This document shows positions 16,416-24,170 of a stretch of 24,686 nt of DNA, one piece after another. The translations under genes were made by a program, and so were the position numbers. Origin of the DNA: Actinobacteria bacterium UBA959 (GTDB lineage Bacteria; Actinomycetota; Actinomycetes; S36-B12; UBA5976); assembly GCA_002293025.1 (NCBI GenBank), contig DBCL01000014.1, positions 40,230 to 64,915 on the forward strand. Direction: 5' to 3'. The number at the start of each line of letters is the position of its first letter. Within the stretch, counting starts at the first letter, position 1. The notes under the pieces were generated by a model, which worked only from the letters and a program-made list of their open reading frames with translations, did not search any database and was not told the DNA's origin.

Positions 16416-16750
16416 GTGACGATATCTTTAGCAAGATTGCTCAAGGCGAGATTGAAGTGCCACTAGTTGATAGCAACGAATATGCAGTTGCCTTTGCTGA
16501 CATTAACCCACAGGCTCCCGTTCATTTGTTAGTCATTCCCAAAAAGAAGTTTTTGAATGTGACTGAACTAGCAGCTGACTCAACTTACATGCAAGCTGTG
16601 ATGAGTTTGGCGGTCAGTGCTGCTTCCAAAGCCGGCTTAACAAATGGTTATCGGTTAGTTTTCAATACTGGCCAAGATGGCGGTCAAACAGTGCCTTATG
16701 TTCATTGCCATGTGCTTGGTGGCCGCTCACTAACTTGGCCACCGGGTTAG
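16412..16750 (+). CDS. HIT family protein with altered histidine triad
   Basis: 112 residues, similar to HINT-type nucleotide hydrolases that cleave phosphoramidate or acyl-adenylate bonds. The fold markers are DIFSKIAQGEIEVP at the N-terminus, INPQAPVHLLVIPKK (residues 31-45), the nucleotide contact NTGQDGGQTVP and the terminal LTWPPG. The triad motif, normally HxHxH, reads Y96-V-H98-C-H100. The first His is Tyr, while the presumed nucleophile H98 and the last His are kept. The ATG at 16412 overlaps the rsmE stop (ATGA) and follows GGGGAG; an in-frame ATG at 16400 is less likely. It may be active with altered kinetics or have a purely nucleotide-binding role. Confidence 0.88.
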   Translation: MSDDIFSKIAQGEIEVPLVDSNEYAVAFADINPQAPVHLLVIPKKKFLNVTELAADSTYMQAVMSLAVSAASKAGLTNGYRLVFNTGQDGGQTVPYVHCHVLGGRSLTWPPG

Positions 16751-16774
16751 GCCGTATCCTTGACCACTGTTAAC

Positions 16775-16792
16775 AAGGAGGCCCGAACGGGC
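16775..16792 (+). promoter_or_regulatory. phoH ribosome binding site followed by a small hairpin
   Basis: AAGGAGG (16775-16781) is followed by a 4-bp hairpin, GCCC-GAAC-GGGC (16781-16792), that ends directly at the GTG start at 16793. The linear spacing of 11 bases is long. Folding the hairpin would bring the two sites closer. Confidence 0.45.
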
Positions 16793-17797
16793 GTGAGTGA
16801 ACCGTTAACCACGGCAAAGTCTGTAATTGTGGTGCCACCATCAATTTCCATGATCGGCGTTCTAGGTGCACGCGATGAATTGCTGCGTGTAATCGAGAAG
16901 GAATTTCCACGCACCATAATCGTTGCGCGTGGAAATGAAATAATCATTAGTGGAGACAATTCTTCAGTTGCAACAATTGAATCTCTCTTAGTTGAGATGA
17001 TGGCAGTTCTTAGAACCGGCCAAGGGTTAACGCCAGAAGCCGTTGAAAGATCCATAACTTTGTTACGTGACAACAGTGATGTTAAGCCACATGAAGTGCT
17101 CACTGCGAACATTTTGTCTAGTCGAGGTAAATCTATTCGCGCAAAAACTTTAAATCAAAAACGTTATGTGGATGCTATTGATACCCATACGATTGTCTTT
17201 GGTATTGGCCCAGCTGGAACAGGGAAGACCTACCTGGCTGTGGCTAAAGCAGTGCAAGCACTACAGGCTAAGAAAATTAATCGCATTATCTTGACTAGGC
17301 CTGCAGTCGAAGCAGGTGAGCGACTTGGTTTTCTACCAGGAACACTTTCTGAAAAAATCGATCCATATTTACGCCCACTTTATGACGCACTTCATGACAT
17401 GATTGAACCAGAGAAAATTCCAAGACTAATGACAAGTGGCACAATTGAAGTTGCCCCATTGGCTTATATGCGTGGACGAACCTTAAACGATGCATTCATT
17501 ATCTTGGACGAAGCACAAAACACCACCCCAGAACAGATGAAGATGTTCTTAACAAGATTAGGATTCAACTCAACGATGGTTATCACTGGCGATGTGACTC
17601 AAGTTGACCTACCGCATGGGAATTCTTCTGGATTAAGAGTCGTTCGAGATATTTTGTCAGAAGTAGAGGACTTAGCATTTTGTAATTTAACTTCTACTGA
17701 TGTGGTGCGCCACAAACTAGTTGGGAAAATTGTTGAAGCCTATGGTGCTTATGATGAGAAAGTCGCTAGCAATGACAAGCCGGGAAAGAACAAATGA
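16793..17797 (+). CDS. phoH: PhoH-like P-loop ATPase
   Basis: Cytoplasmic ATPase of the PhoH/YbeZ family, thought to act with YbeY in rRNA processing and RNA metabolism. 334 residues from GTG 16793. An N-terminal KH-like region (about 15-90) precedes the ATPase: Walker A G139-PAGTGKT, ILTRPAVEAGERLGFLPG, Walker B ILDE (D239, E240) followed by AQNTTPEQMK, and a TGDVTQVDLP sensor segment. The open frame reaches a TTG at 16760, but AAGGAGG before 16793 argues for the GTG. It overlaps ybeY by 4 bp (ATGA), a near-universal pairing that supports a shared role. Confidence 0.93.
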   Translation: MSEPLTTAKSVIVVPPSISMIGVLGARDELLRVIEKEFPRTIIVARGNEIIISGDNSSVATIESLLVEMMAVLRTGQGLTPEAVERSITLLRDNSDVKPHEVLTANILSSRGKSIRAKTLNQKRYVDAIDTHTIVFGIGPAGTGKTYLAVAKAVQALQAKKINRIILTRPAVEAGERLGFLPGTLSEKIDPYLRPLYDALHDMIEPEKIPRLMTSGTIEVAPLAYMRGRTLNDAFIILDEAQNTTPEQMKMFLTRLGFNSTMVITGDVTQVDLPHGNSSGLRVVRDILSEVEDLAFCNLTSTDVVRHKLVGKIVEAYGAYDEKVASNDKPGKNK

Positions 17798-18249
17798 CTG
17801 TAGAAGTTCTTAACGAAACCGAATTTACAGTCAATATCAAAGAGATATCGGATTTGGTGCAAGTGGCTATGAAAGCAATGAAGATTCACCCACAATCTGA
17901 CTTGTCCGTAATTTTTGTAGATGAAGAAGCCATGTCCCAACTTCATCAAAGATGGATGAATGAACCAGGCCCAACTGATGTTTTGAGTTTTCCCATGGAC
18001 GAACTGCGGCCAGGAGACGATGATGACTCTAAGTCTGAATTGCTTTTAGGAGATATTGTGATTTGTCCGAGTGTGGCTGCAACTCAAGCGGTTGCGGCGG
18101 GGCATGAAACTTCTGCCGAAATTCGCTTATTAACTGTGCATGGGTTCTTGCATCTAATTGGCTTTGATCATGAAGTTGAAGTTGAACATAGAGAAATGTT
18201 TGGCTTACAAGACAAGATTCTAAGTGAATTTAGCGAGATCAAAGTATGA
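17794..18249 (+). CDS. ybeY: Endoribonuclease YbeY / rRNA maturation factor
   Basis: Zinc-dependent single-strand endoribonuclease needed for 16S rRNA 3'-end maturation and ribosome quality control. 151 residues, the usual length. The UPF0054 signature HGFLHLIGFDH supplies the metal ligands H116, H120 and H126. Upstream conserved segments are TDVLSFPMD (61-69) and LGDIVIC (85-91). It is coupled to phoH upstream and to the CorC-like gene downstream by 4-bp ATGA overlaps at each end, so the three proteins should be made together. Confidence 0.95.
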   Translation: MTVEVLNETEFTVNIKEISDLVQVAMKAMKIHPQSDLSVIFVDEEAMSQLHQRWMNEPGPTDVLSFPMDELRPGDDDDSKSELLLGDIVICPSVAATQAVAAGHETSAEIRLLTVHGFLHLIGFDHEVEVEHREMFGLQDKILSEFSEIKV

Positions 18250-19535
18250 ATCTAATTGTAATCTCCCAAGTAGTCCTAGCCCTTACATTTGCTGGAATCT
18301 CTGCAATGCTTCGAGCAGCAATCGACTCATCATCGTTAACCGCAATTCAAGAAAAAGCAGATGATGGCAATAAATCTGCTCACCGGATGGTTCAAGTGAT
18401 GACAAATCCAGCTCCAGCACTGAATGCCCTGATCTTTTGGCAGTTAGCCTTCACAGTATTAGCAACTATTTTGGCAATCAGTGGGGATCTTGTCTTAACC
18501 AACTCGCCTTGGAACAATTTCGCGATAGGGATGGCCCTAACTGGTATTGGTTTTGTTTTTATTGGTGTGGCTCCAGCAACTTTAGGTAAACAACATGGTG
18601 AATCAATAGTTTTGTTGTTCTCCCGACTGATCAAGATCATTGGACAACTTTTTGCCCCACTTACAACGCTGCTGATTTTGATCGGCAATGCGGTAACACC
18701 AGGTAAGGGCTTCAAGCAAGGTCCATTTGCCAGCGCTGATCACTTGCGTGATCTCTTGGATAGGGCTGAGGCTGACCAGGTTATTGAAGATGATGAAGCT
18801 CAGATGTTGCACTCAGTTTTCGATCTAGGTGAAACACATGTTAGGGAAGTCATGGTTCCTAGAACTGAGGTTGTTTGGATTGAAAGTGACAAAACTCTAA
18901 GACAGGCAATCTCGCTAGCTCTTAGGTCAGGATTTTCTCGAATTCCAGTAATTGGAGAAGATAGCGATGATGTCAAAGGAATCGTCTACTTGAAAGATTT
19001 AATCAAGAGAGTTTTCGAGCATCGTGAATCTGAAAACACCGAACTAGTTTCAAGCCTGATGCGTGAGCCTTATTTTGTGCCAGATAGCAAATTGGTAGAT
19101 GAACTCATGAAAGAGATGCAAGCTGCTCGAGTTCATTTGGCAGTTGCAGTAGATGAGTACGGTGGAACAGCGGGCATCATTACTATTGAAGATATCTTGG
19201 AAGAGATTGTTGGTGAGATTTCAGACGAATACGACCGTGAAGCCCCAGAGGTTGTTGAGATAGACAGTGACACTTATCGCGTTTCTAGTCGAATGAACAT
19301 CGAAGACTTCTGTGCTGTCATTGATGTTAATTTAGATTCTGAAGATGAAGAATCTGTAGACACAGTAATGGGTTTGATGTCGCTTAGGTTGGAGCGAGTT
19401 GTTATTCCTGGTTCAGCAATAGTTGTTTCAGGATGGAGATTGACAGCTGAATCTGGTGTTGGCAGGCGCAATCGAGTGGCAACTGTTTTGGCCGAACGCA
19501 TTGTGGAAACGCCTGATTTAGAAGCTGATGAGTAG
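18246..19535 (+). CDS. CNNM/CorC-like membrane protein with CBS pair
   Basis: 429 residues. Probably a magnesium or other divalent-cation transporter or regulator of the CNNM/CorB type; older names are hemolysin C-like. The N-terminal DUF21/CNNM domain has about four hydrophobic helices (about 1-20, 55-80, 90-115, 125-150). Then follow the VMVPRTEVVWIE segment, two CBS modules (including FSRIPVIGEDSDDVKGIVYLKDL and LAVAVDEYGGTAGIITIEDILEEIVGEI) and a C-terminal CorC_HlyC transporter-associated domain. Such a gene between ybeY and era is typical of actinobacteria. It overlaps ybeY by 4 bp and the next gene by 8 bp. The transported ion is not shown by the sequence. Confidence 0.9.
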   Translation: MNLIVISQVVLALTFAGISAMLRAAIDSSSLTAIQEKADDGNKSAHRMVQVMTNPAPALNALIFWQLAFTVLATILAISGDLVLTNSPWNNFAIGMALTGIGFVFIGVAPATLGKQHGESIVLLFSRLIKIIGQLFAPLTTLLILIGNAVTPGKGFKQGPFASADHLRDLLDRAEADQVIEDDEAQMLHSVFDLGETHVREVMVPRTEVVWIESDKTLRQAISLALRSGFSRIPVIGEDSDDVKGIVYLKDLIKRVFEHRESENTELVSSLMREPYFVPDSKLVDELMKEMQAARVHLAVAVDEYGGTAGIITIEDILEEIVGEISDEYDREAPEVVEIDSDTYRVSSRMNIEDFCAVIDVNLDSEDEESVDTVMGLMSLRLERVVIPGSAIVVSGWRLTAESGVGRRNRVATVLAERIVETPDLEADE

Positions 19536-20415
19536 GGCAAAACCCTTTGCTTTTGTAGTTCTAGCAAGTGTGCTGTTTGGAACAACTGGTACTGCCCAAG
19601 CAATTTTGAATGCTGATGCGTCAGGATTTCAAGTTGGCGTTGCTCGCCAAATAGTTGGTGGCTTGGCATTACTAATTATTGTGCGATTTATGAATCAACA
19701 ATCAATCCTAAAATATCTGAGAACTCCAGCTGGATTATTTGCGGCAGCTGGCACCTTGCTTTACCAGATTACTTTTTTTGTTGGAGTATCAAACCTTGGG
19801 GTAGCACTAGGAACAGTGATCGCATTGGGAAGTGCACCAATCTTTACGATGGTGCTAGGTAGAGTTTTTCTCAAAGAACTAATCACTCGAATGCAATTGC
19901 TAGTTACATTTTTGGTATTAGTGGGCATTTGGTTCCTTGTAACTAAACCAGATCAAAGCTTTCAAATAAACCTAGGTCTGCTAGCAGGCTTAGGAGCGGG
20001 CCTTGGGTATGCCATCTACACCACCAGCTCAAAAATCATGATGACTCAAGGTGCCCAACCTGCTACTGCTATGACAGTAGCGTTTGCAGGCCCGGTTCCA
20101 ATTGCCCTGATTCTGTTTGGTCTTTCTGATCCTTCTTGGATTTTGTCGCAGGCAGGGTTTGCGACTGCGTTGTATCTAGGTTTGATTCCTACGGCGCTTG
20201 CATACATATTCTTTGGAATTGGCTTAAGAACTCTTACCGCTAGCACAGTTGCCACAATTACATTGCTAGAACCAGTGGTTGCGAGTGCATTTGGCGTGTT
20301 GCTCCTTAATGAGGTGCTATCTTCAACTCAGGCAGTTGGCATCGTTTTGGTCATGCTAGGCCTTTTGATTTTAGGAATCAAATCTTCAAAAAGGAAAGAG
20401 CAGGTTGTGAACTAG
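19528..20415 (+). CDS. EamA/DMT-superfamily transporter
   Basis: 295 residues of almost continuous hydrophobic helices, about ten transmembrane segments forming two EamA repeats. Markers are VLFGTTGTAQAIL near the start and the LIPTALAYIFFGIGLRTLTASTVATITLLEPVVAS stretch in the second repeat, typical of drug/metabolite exporters such as RhtA or YdcZ relatives. The substrate cannot be told; amino acid or metabolite export is usual for the family. It overlaps the CorC-like gene by 8 bp (ATGAGTAG) and era by one base, so it is wedged into a translationally coupled block whose other genes serve ribosome assembly. Confidence 0.88.
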   Translation: MSRAKPFAFVVLASVLFGTTGTAQAILNADASGFQVGVARQIVGGLALLIIVRFMNQQSILKYLRTPAGLFAAAGTLLYQITFFVGVSNLGVALGTVIALGSAPIFTMVLGRVFLKELITRMQLLVTFLVLVGIWFLVTKPDQSFQINLGLLAGLGAGLGYAIYTTSSKIMMTQGAQPATAMTVAFAGPVPIALILFGLSDPSWILSQAGFATALYLGLIPTALAYIFFGIGLRTLTASTVATITLLEPVVASAFGVLLLNEVLSSTQAVGIVLVMLGLLILGIKSSKRKEQVVN

Positions 20416-21326
20416 TGACATTTAGGTCTGGATTTGTGAGCATCGTTGGTAGACCTAATGTTGGGAAATCCACTTTGTTGAATGCTTTAGTTGGTGAAAA
20501 AATTGCAATTGTTTCTGATAAGCCCCAGACCACAAGGCATTTGATCCGTGGTGTCATGCATGAAGAATCTGGACAAATAGTTCTTTTAGACACACCAGGA
20601 CTACATAAGCCAAAAACCCTTTTAGGTGAAAGATTGAACGACCTAGTAGTTGGATCCCTTTCTGAAGTTGATTTAGTGGGAATTTGTGTGCCAGCTAATG
20701 AAGAAATTGGAAGTGGAGACAAGTTCATTGCAGCTCAGGTTGCTGGTGCCAACAAATCAGTTTGTCTAATTATTACGAAAACAGATTCATCAACCGGCGC
20801 TCAGATTGCCCAAAGAATTGAACAAGGAATTGCGCTCGGTAAAGAGGCTGGAATTGATTGGAAGTTTGTGGTTCCATTAAGTTCATTTGATAAGACTAAT
20901 CTCAAGGAACTTACTTCAGAATTAATTAATTGTTTGCCTGAAGGCCCAGCACTTTATCCAGATGGCCATCTAACTGATGAGCCAGAAAGAATCTTGGTTG
21001 CGGAGTTCATAAGAGAGGCCGCATTGCAAGATATGCGTGAAGAGTTACCACATTCTGTTGCAGTCACTGTGGAAGAAATGAATTTACGTGAAGACCGAGA
21101 GAATATGAAACCACTCATGGATGTATTTGCAGACATTCACGTGGAACGGGATAGTCAAAAAGCCATTGTGATCGGGAAAGGTGGAGCACAGCTTCGAGCA
21201 ATTGGCACTCAAGCCAGACTGCGAATCGAAAAACTACTTGGAATGCGCGTTCATTTAACATTGCATGTGCGAGTTACGCCAAATTGGCAGTCAGATGCTA
21301 AGAACTTAGGGAAGCTTGGCTTCTAG
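20415..21326 (+). CDS. era: GTPase Era
   Basis: Essential GTPase that binds the 3' end of 16S rRNA and monitors 30S maturation. 303 residues from GTG 20415. G1 GRPNVGKS (12-19), the G2 region KPQTTRH, G3 D59-TPG-62 with LHKPK, G4 T121-KTD, G5 SS near residue 155. The C-terminal KH domain has EERDSQKAIVIGKGG-type sequence (here VERDSQKAIVIGKGGAQL) that binds RNA. G4 has Thr in place of the usual Asn, a variant I recall from other actinobacterial Era proteins. The gene closes the dnaJ-era run, and its stop overlaps that of the convergent AI-2E gene by 4 bp (CTAG). Confidence 0.95.
   Translation: MTFRSGFVSIVGRPNVGKSTLLNALVGEKIAIVSDKPQTTRHLIRGVMHEESGQIVLLDTPGLHKPKTLLGERLNDLVVGSLSEVDLVGICVPANEEIGSGDKFIAAQVAGANKSVCLIITKTDSSTGAQIAQRIEQGIALGKEAGIDWKFVVPLSSFDKTNLKELTSELINCLPEGPALYPDGHLTDEPERILVAEFIREAALQDMREELPHSVAVTVEEMNLREDRENMKPLMDVFADIHVERDSQKAIVIGKGGAQLRAIGTQARLRIEKLLGMRVHLTLHVRVTPNWQSDAKNLGKLGF
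21310..21324. terminator. Small hairpin at the era/AI-2E convergent end
   Basis: GAAGC-TTG-GCTTC (21311-21323), with an optional flanking G-T pair, forms a 5-6-bp stem with a 3-base loop. It covers the last codons of era and directly abuts the minus-strand stop. It resembles the one at the holA/rpsT end. No U-run follows, so termination is unproven. Confidence 0.3.
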
Positions 21327-22402
21327 TCGTGCACTAACTCGTAGCGGTGTAAGTAAGTATCAACAATTGCCACGATAATTGCCATAACTGGAATGGCTAC
21401 AAACGCACCCATGGCCCCAAATAAAGTTCCACCAGCTAAAACTGCGGCAAATGCCACTGCAGGATGAATGTTTAGCGCTCTCGAGCTAAGTTTTGGTGAG
21501 AAGAGAAAGTTTTCAAGTTGCTGATAGGCGACTCCAAATATCGCGATCGCCAGCGCTAAACCAGGACTTTGAGATAAAGCCACAATGGCTGGTAAGCCAA
21601 TTCCAATATAGGTTCCAATAGTGGGAATAAATTGAGAGATGATGCCTGTAAAAAGTGCAAGTGGCAACCAGTAGGTGAGATCAACTATGTAGAAGAAAAC
21701 CCCACTCGTTAGCACGCAGATTAAAGCCAGAATCACACGCGTGATCACAAAGCCGCCAGCCTTCTCGGCAGCAATCTTCCAGACTTGGATAAAGATCTCT
21801 TGCTGCTTGGGTGGAAGGGCGCGCGCGATTGTGCGACGAACCTTAGGAGCGTCTGCTGAAAAGTAGAACAAGAATAAGACAAAAGAAAGTAAGTTTATTA
21901 AGAAACTTAATATGGTGCTAATAAAACCTAGAACTCCACCGGCTAATGATGCAGCTAAGTCACTTGCACTGCTGGATGTTAGGTTTAATGAATTAATAAG
22001 TTCGTCAGCATCGATCGAAGTTTTTAAGTTTGCATTCAACCATTGGGTGACACTCGTGACGATCTCGGGAGCTGTGTTTACAAATGAAGCAGCTTGACTA
22101 AATAACATTTGGCCGAACACAGCCCCAAATGAAACGATAGATACTAATATTGCAATCAAAACTGTGAAGGTTGCAAGACCTCTACGCCACTTCTTTGACT
22201 CTAAGAACGATACTGCTGGCTCAATTGCGACGGAGAATAACCAAGCTAAAATTATGGTAAATATCAATCCTTGCAGGGTAATAAATGCCCAATCTAAAAT
22301 CAAGAAAACTCCAACAGCAAACAGCACCCAAATAAGGGTTGACCGAATTTGGGAGATCTCTAGTTTGAGCACCCTGGAATTCTTGGACTCAGGCTCGTTC
22401 AT
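21323..22402 (-). CDS. AI-2E family transporter (UPF0118 permease)
   Basis: 359 residues with about eight transmembrane helices: two near the N-terminus (about 25-65), one at about 78-100, a central soluble stretch (about 105-160) rich in Ser/Ala, then helices from about 165 onward. The C-terminal part has the family pattern GIISQFIPTIGTYIGIGLPAIVAL, followed by YQQLENFLFSPKLSSRALNIHPAVAF. Family members include the E. coli TqsA autoinducer-2 exporter and Na+/H+ antiporters, so the substrate is unknown. It starts at ATG 22402 with a leaderless-type promoter, divergent from argS over only 48 bp, and runs convergently into era. Confidence 0.9.
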   Translation of the reverse strand: MNEPESKNSRVLKLEISQIRSTLIWVLFAVGVFLILDWAFITLQGLIFTIILAWLFSVAIEPAVSFLESKKWRRGLATFTVLIAILVSIVSFGAVFGQMLFSQAASFVNTAPEIVTSVTQWLNANLKTSIDADELINSLNLTSSSASDLAASLAGGVLGFISTILSFLINLLSFVLFLFYFSADAPKVRRTIARALPPKQQEIFIQVWKIAAEKAGGFVITRVILALICVLTSGVFFYIVDLTYWLPLALFTGIISQFIPTIGTYIGIGLPAIVALSQSPGLALAIAIFGVAYQQLENFLFSPKLSSRALNIHPAVAFAAVLAGGTLFGAMGAFVAIPVMAIIVAIVDTYLHRYELVHD

Positions 22403-22408
22403 GCCCTA

Positions 22409-22414
22409 AGGGTA
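22409..22414 (-). promoter_or_regulatory. -10 box of the AI-2E gene, leaderless spacing
   Basis: On the minus strand TACCCT ends six bases before the ATG at 22402. It lies within an inverted repeat CCCT-A-AGGG (22404-22412). No Shine-Dalgarno fits between box and start. Confidence 0.5.
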
Positions 22415-22437
22415 AGCGAAATTTGGCCAATACCTAC

Positions 22438-22443
22438 TACCCT
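22438..22443 (+). promoter_or_regulatory. -10 box of argS, leaderless spacing
   Basis: TACCCT ends seven bases before the GTG at 22451. The same hexamer drives the divergent gene on the other strand, 23 bp away. No convincing -35 is visible. Confidence 0.5.
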
Positions 22444-22450
22444 CTCGGAT

Positions 22451-24118
22451 GTGACTCCAGAAGAACTAGCCAGCGCCATTCAAGGTCAGGTCGCAGCCGC
22501 AGTCCAAGCAGGTGTGTTGCCACAATCTTGCATGGCCACACAGGTGAGCGTGGAGCGCCCAAAAAACCGTGAACATGGAGACTGGGCTACAAATATTGCG
22601 ATGGTGTTGGCCAAGAGTGCTGCTAAACCTCCACGCGAAGTGGCTCAGGATTTAACTACCAGACTTTTAACAATTCCAGAAATTACCAAGGCTGAAATAG
22701 CTGGTCCAGGATTTATCAATATTACTTTAGATTCAGCAGCCACTGGACTGATTGCAATTTCCATAATTCAATCTGGATCAAATTATGGCAAGTCCAATCA
22801 ACTAAATGGTGAAACTATCAATGTTGAGTTTATTTCTGCAAATCCAACTGGCCCGCTACATCTTGGCCACACTCGGTGGGCCGCAGTTGGTGATGCGATG
22901 GCTCGAGTTTTAGCGGCCGCTGGTGGGAAAGTTTCCAGAGAGTTCTACATAAATGATCGCGGTGTGCAGATGCAAAAATTTGCAGCATCTATTCATGCAG
23001 CTGCCACTGGATTACCGGTACCAGAAGACGGATATTTAGGGGAATACATAACTGACTTGGCCAATCAGATTAAAGCCAAAGCTCCAAATTTTGAATCACT
23101 TACTCCCGAGGACCAATTATCCATTTGTTTGGAGCAGGGCTATGCATTGCAGTTAGCAATTCAACAAGAATCTCTGATTGAATTTGGAACAGTTTTTGAT
23201 ACTTGGTATTCCGAAGCCAAGATGCATGCTGACAACAAAGTTGTGCATGCTCTGGAAGTACTAGAAAAGCATGGGCATGTTGATCGTAAAGATGGAGCCA
23301 TTTGGTTAAGAACCACTGATTTTGGGGATGATAAAGATCGGGTGCTGGTTAAGTCGGATGGTGAATATACCTACTTTGCATCCGACTGCGCCTATTACAT
23401 TGACAAACGTGAACGCGGATTTGATCGGTGCTTTTACCTACTTGGGGCTGATCACCACGGTTATGTGAATCGCCTTCGAGCAGTTGCCGCATGTGCTGGA
23501 GATAACCCAGATAAATCTATCGAAGTTTTGATTGGTCAACTGGTCAAAATCATGCGTGGAGATCAGGAAGTTAAATTATCTAAACGGGCTGGTGACTTGA
23601 TTTTGCTCACAGATCTCGTTGCCGAGGTGGGAGTTGATGCTGCTAGATATTCTCTAATTCGATATCCAGTAGACACTCCACTCACGCTAGATCTTGATCT
23701 TTTAGTTTCAAGAACCAATGACAATCCCGTTTATTACGTTCAATATGCGCATGCACGCATTAGTGCCTTACTTCGAACAGCTAGTGAGCTAGGACATGAT
23801 TGGCAGAATGGAAATCTGGAATTTGATCCAGGCTTACTGGTGACTGAATCAGAAGCAATTTTGTTAGGCAAGCTAGCTGGTTACCCAAGAATTGTGGGCT
23901 CAGCTGCAGAGTTAAGGGAACCGCATCGGGTAGCTCGTTACCTCGAAGATTTAGCCAATAGTTATCACAAGTTCTACGATGCATGTCGAGTGCTGCCAGC
24001 AGCAACTGAAGAACTCACATCTTTAAATGTGGCAAGACTGCATGTTTGTGCAGCTACTCGAATTGTTATTAGCAATGGACTTGATCTACTTGGAGTTTCA
24101 GCACCTCAGCGGATGTGA
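22451..24118 (+). CDS. argS: Arginyl-tRNA synthetase
   Basis: Class I synthetase that charges tRNA-Arg. 555 residues from GTG 22451, a typical bacterial length. The N-terminal Add-1 domain (about 1-110) recognises the tRNA D-loop. The HIGH motif is H137-LGH-140 within SANPTGPLHLGHTRW, and the KMSKS-like loop is K375-LSKR-379. The C-terminal helical domain binds the anticodon and ends in NGLDLLGVSAPQRM, a common ArgRS ending. It is followed after 52 bp by lysA, the usual actinobacterial order, which often continues with hom, thrC and thrB. The GTG start fits the -10 box seven bases upstream. Confidence 0.96.
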   Translation: MTPEELASAIQGQVAAAVQAGVLPQSCMATQVSVERPKNREHGDWATNIAMVLAKSAAKPPREVAQDLTTRLLTIPEITKAEIAGPGFINITLDSAATGLIAISIIQSGSNYGKSNQLNGETINVEFISANPTGPLHLGHTRWAAVGDAMARVLAAAGGKVSREFYINDRGVQMQKFAASIHAAATGLPVPEDGYLGEYITDLANQIKAKAPNFESLTPEDQLSICLEQGYALQLAIQQESLIEFGTVFDTWYSEAKMHADNKVVHALEVLEKHGHVDRKDGAIWLRTTDFGDDKDRVLVKSDGEYTYFASDCAYYIDKRERGFDRCFYLLGADHHGYVNRLRAVAACAGDNPDKSIEVLIGQLVKIMRGDQEVKLSKRAGDLILLTDLVAEVGVDAARYSLIRYPVDTPLTLDLDLLVSRTNDNPVYYVQYAHARISALLRTASELGHDWQNGNLEFDPGLLVTESEAILLGKLAGYPRIVGSAAELREPHRVARYLEDLANSYHKFYDACRVLPAATEELTSLNVARLHVCAATRIVISNGLDLLGVSAPQRM

Positions 24119-24135
24119 GTGTGGCTGTGCCCAAG

Positions 24136-24147
24136 AGGGTAAACCCT
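24136..24147. repeat. Short inverted repeat upstream of lysA
   Basis: AGGGT-AA-ACCCT is a perfect dyad centred about 30 bp before the lysA start, where a -35 element would lie. It could be an operator or the remains of an argS terminator (stem AGGG/CCCT, loop TAAA). Its shortness makes chance possible. Confidence 0.3.
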
Positions 24148-24158
24148 GCGTTCGACGC

Positions 24159-24164
24159 TAATCT
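24159..24164 (+). promoter_or_regulatory. -10 box of lysA, leaderless spacing
   Basis: TAATCT ends exactly six bases before ATG 24171, so the predicted transcript start is the start codon itself. There is no Shine-Dalgarno sequence in the six bases ACCGAC. Confidence 0.55.
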
Positions 24165-24170
24165 ACCGAC

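Noticed and set aside
20775..20786. TKTD in place of NKxD in the Era G4 motif as a loss of function
   Set aside because: Thr in this position occurs, to my recollection, in other actinobacterial Era proteins, and the rest of the G domain is intact.
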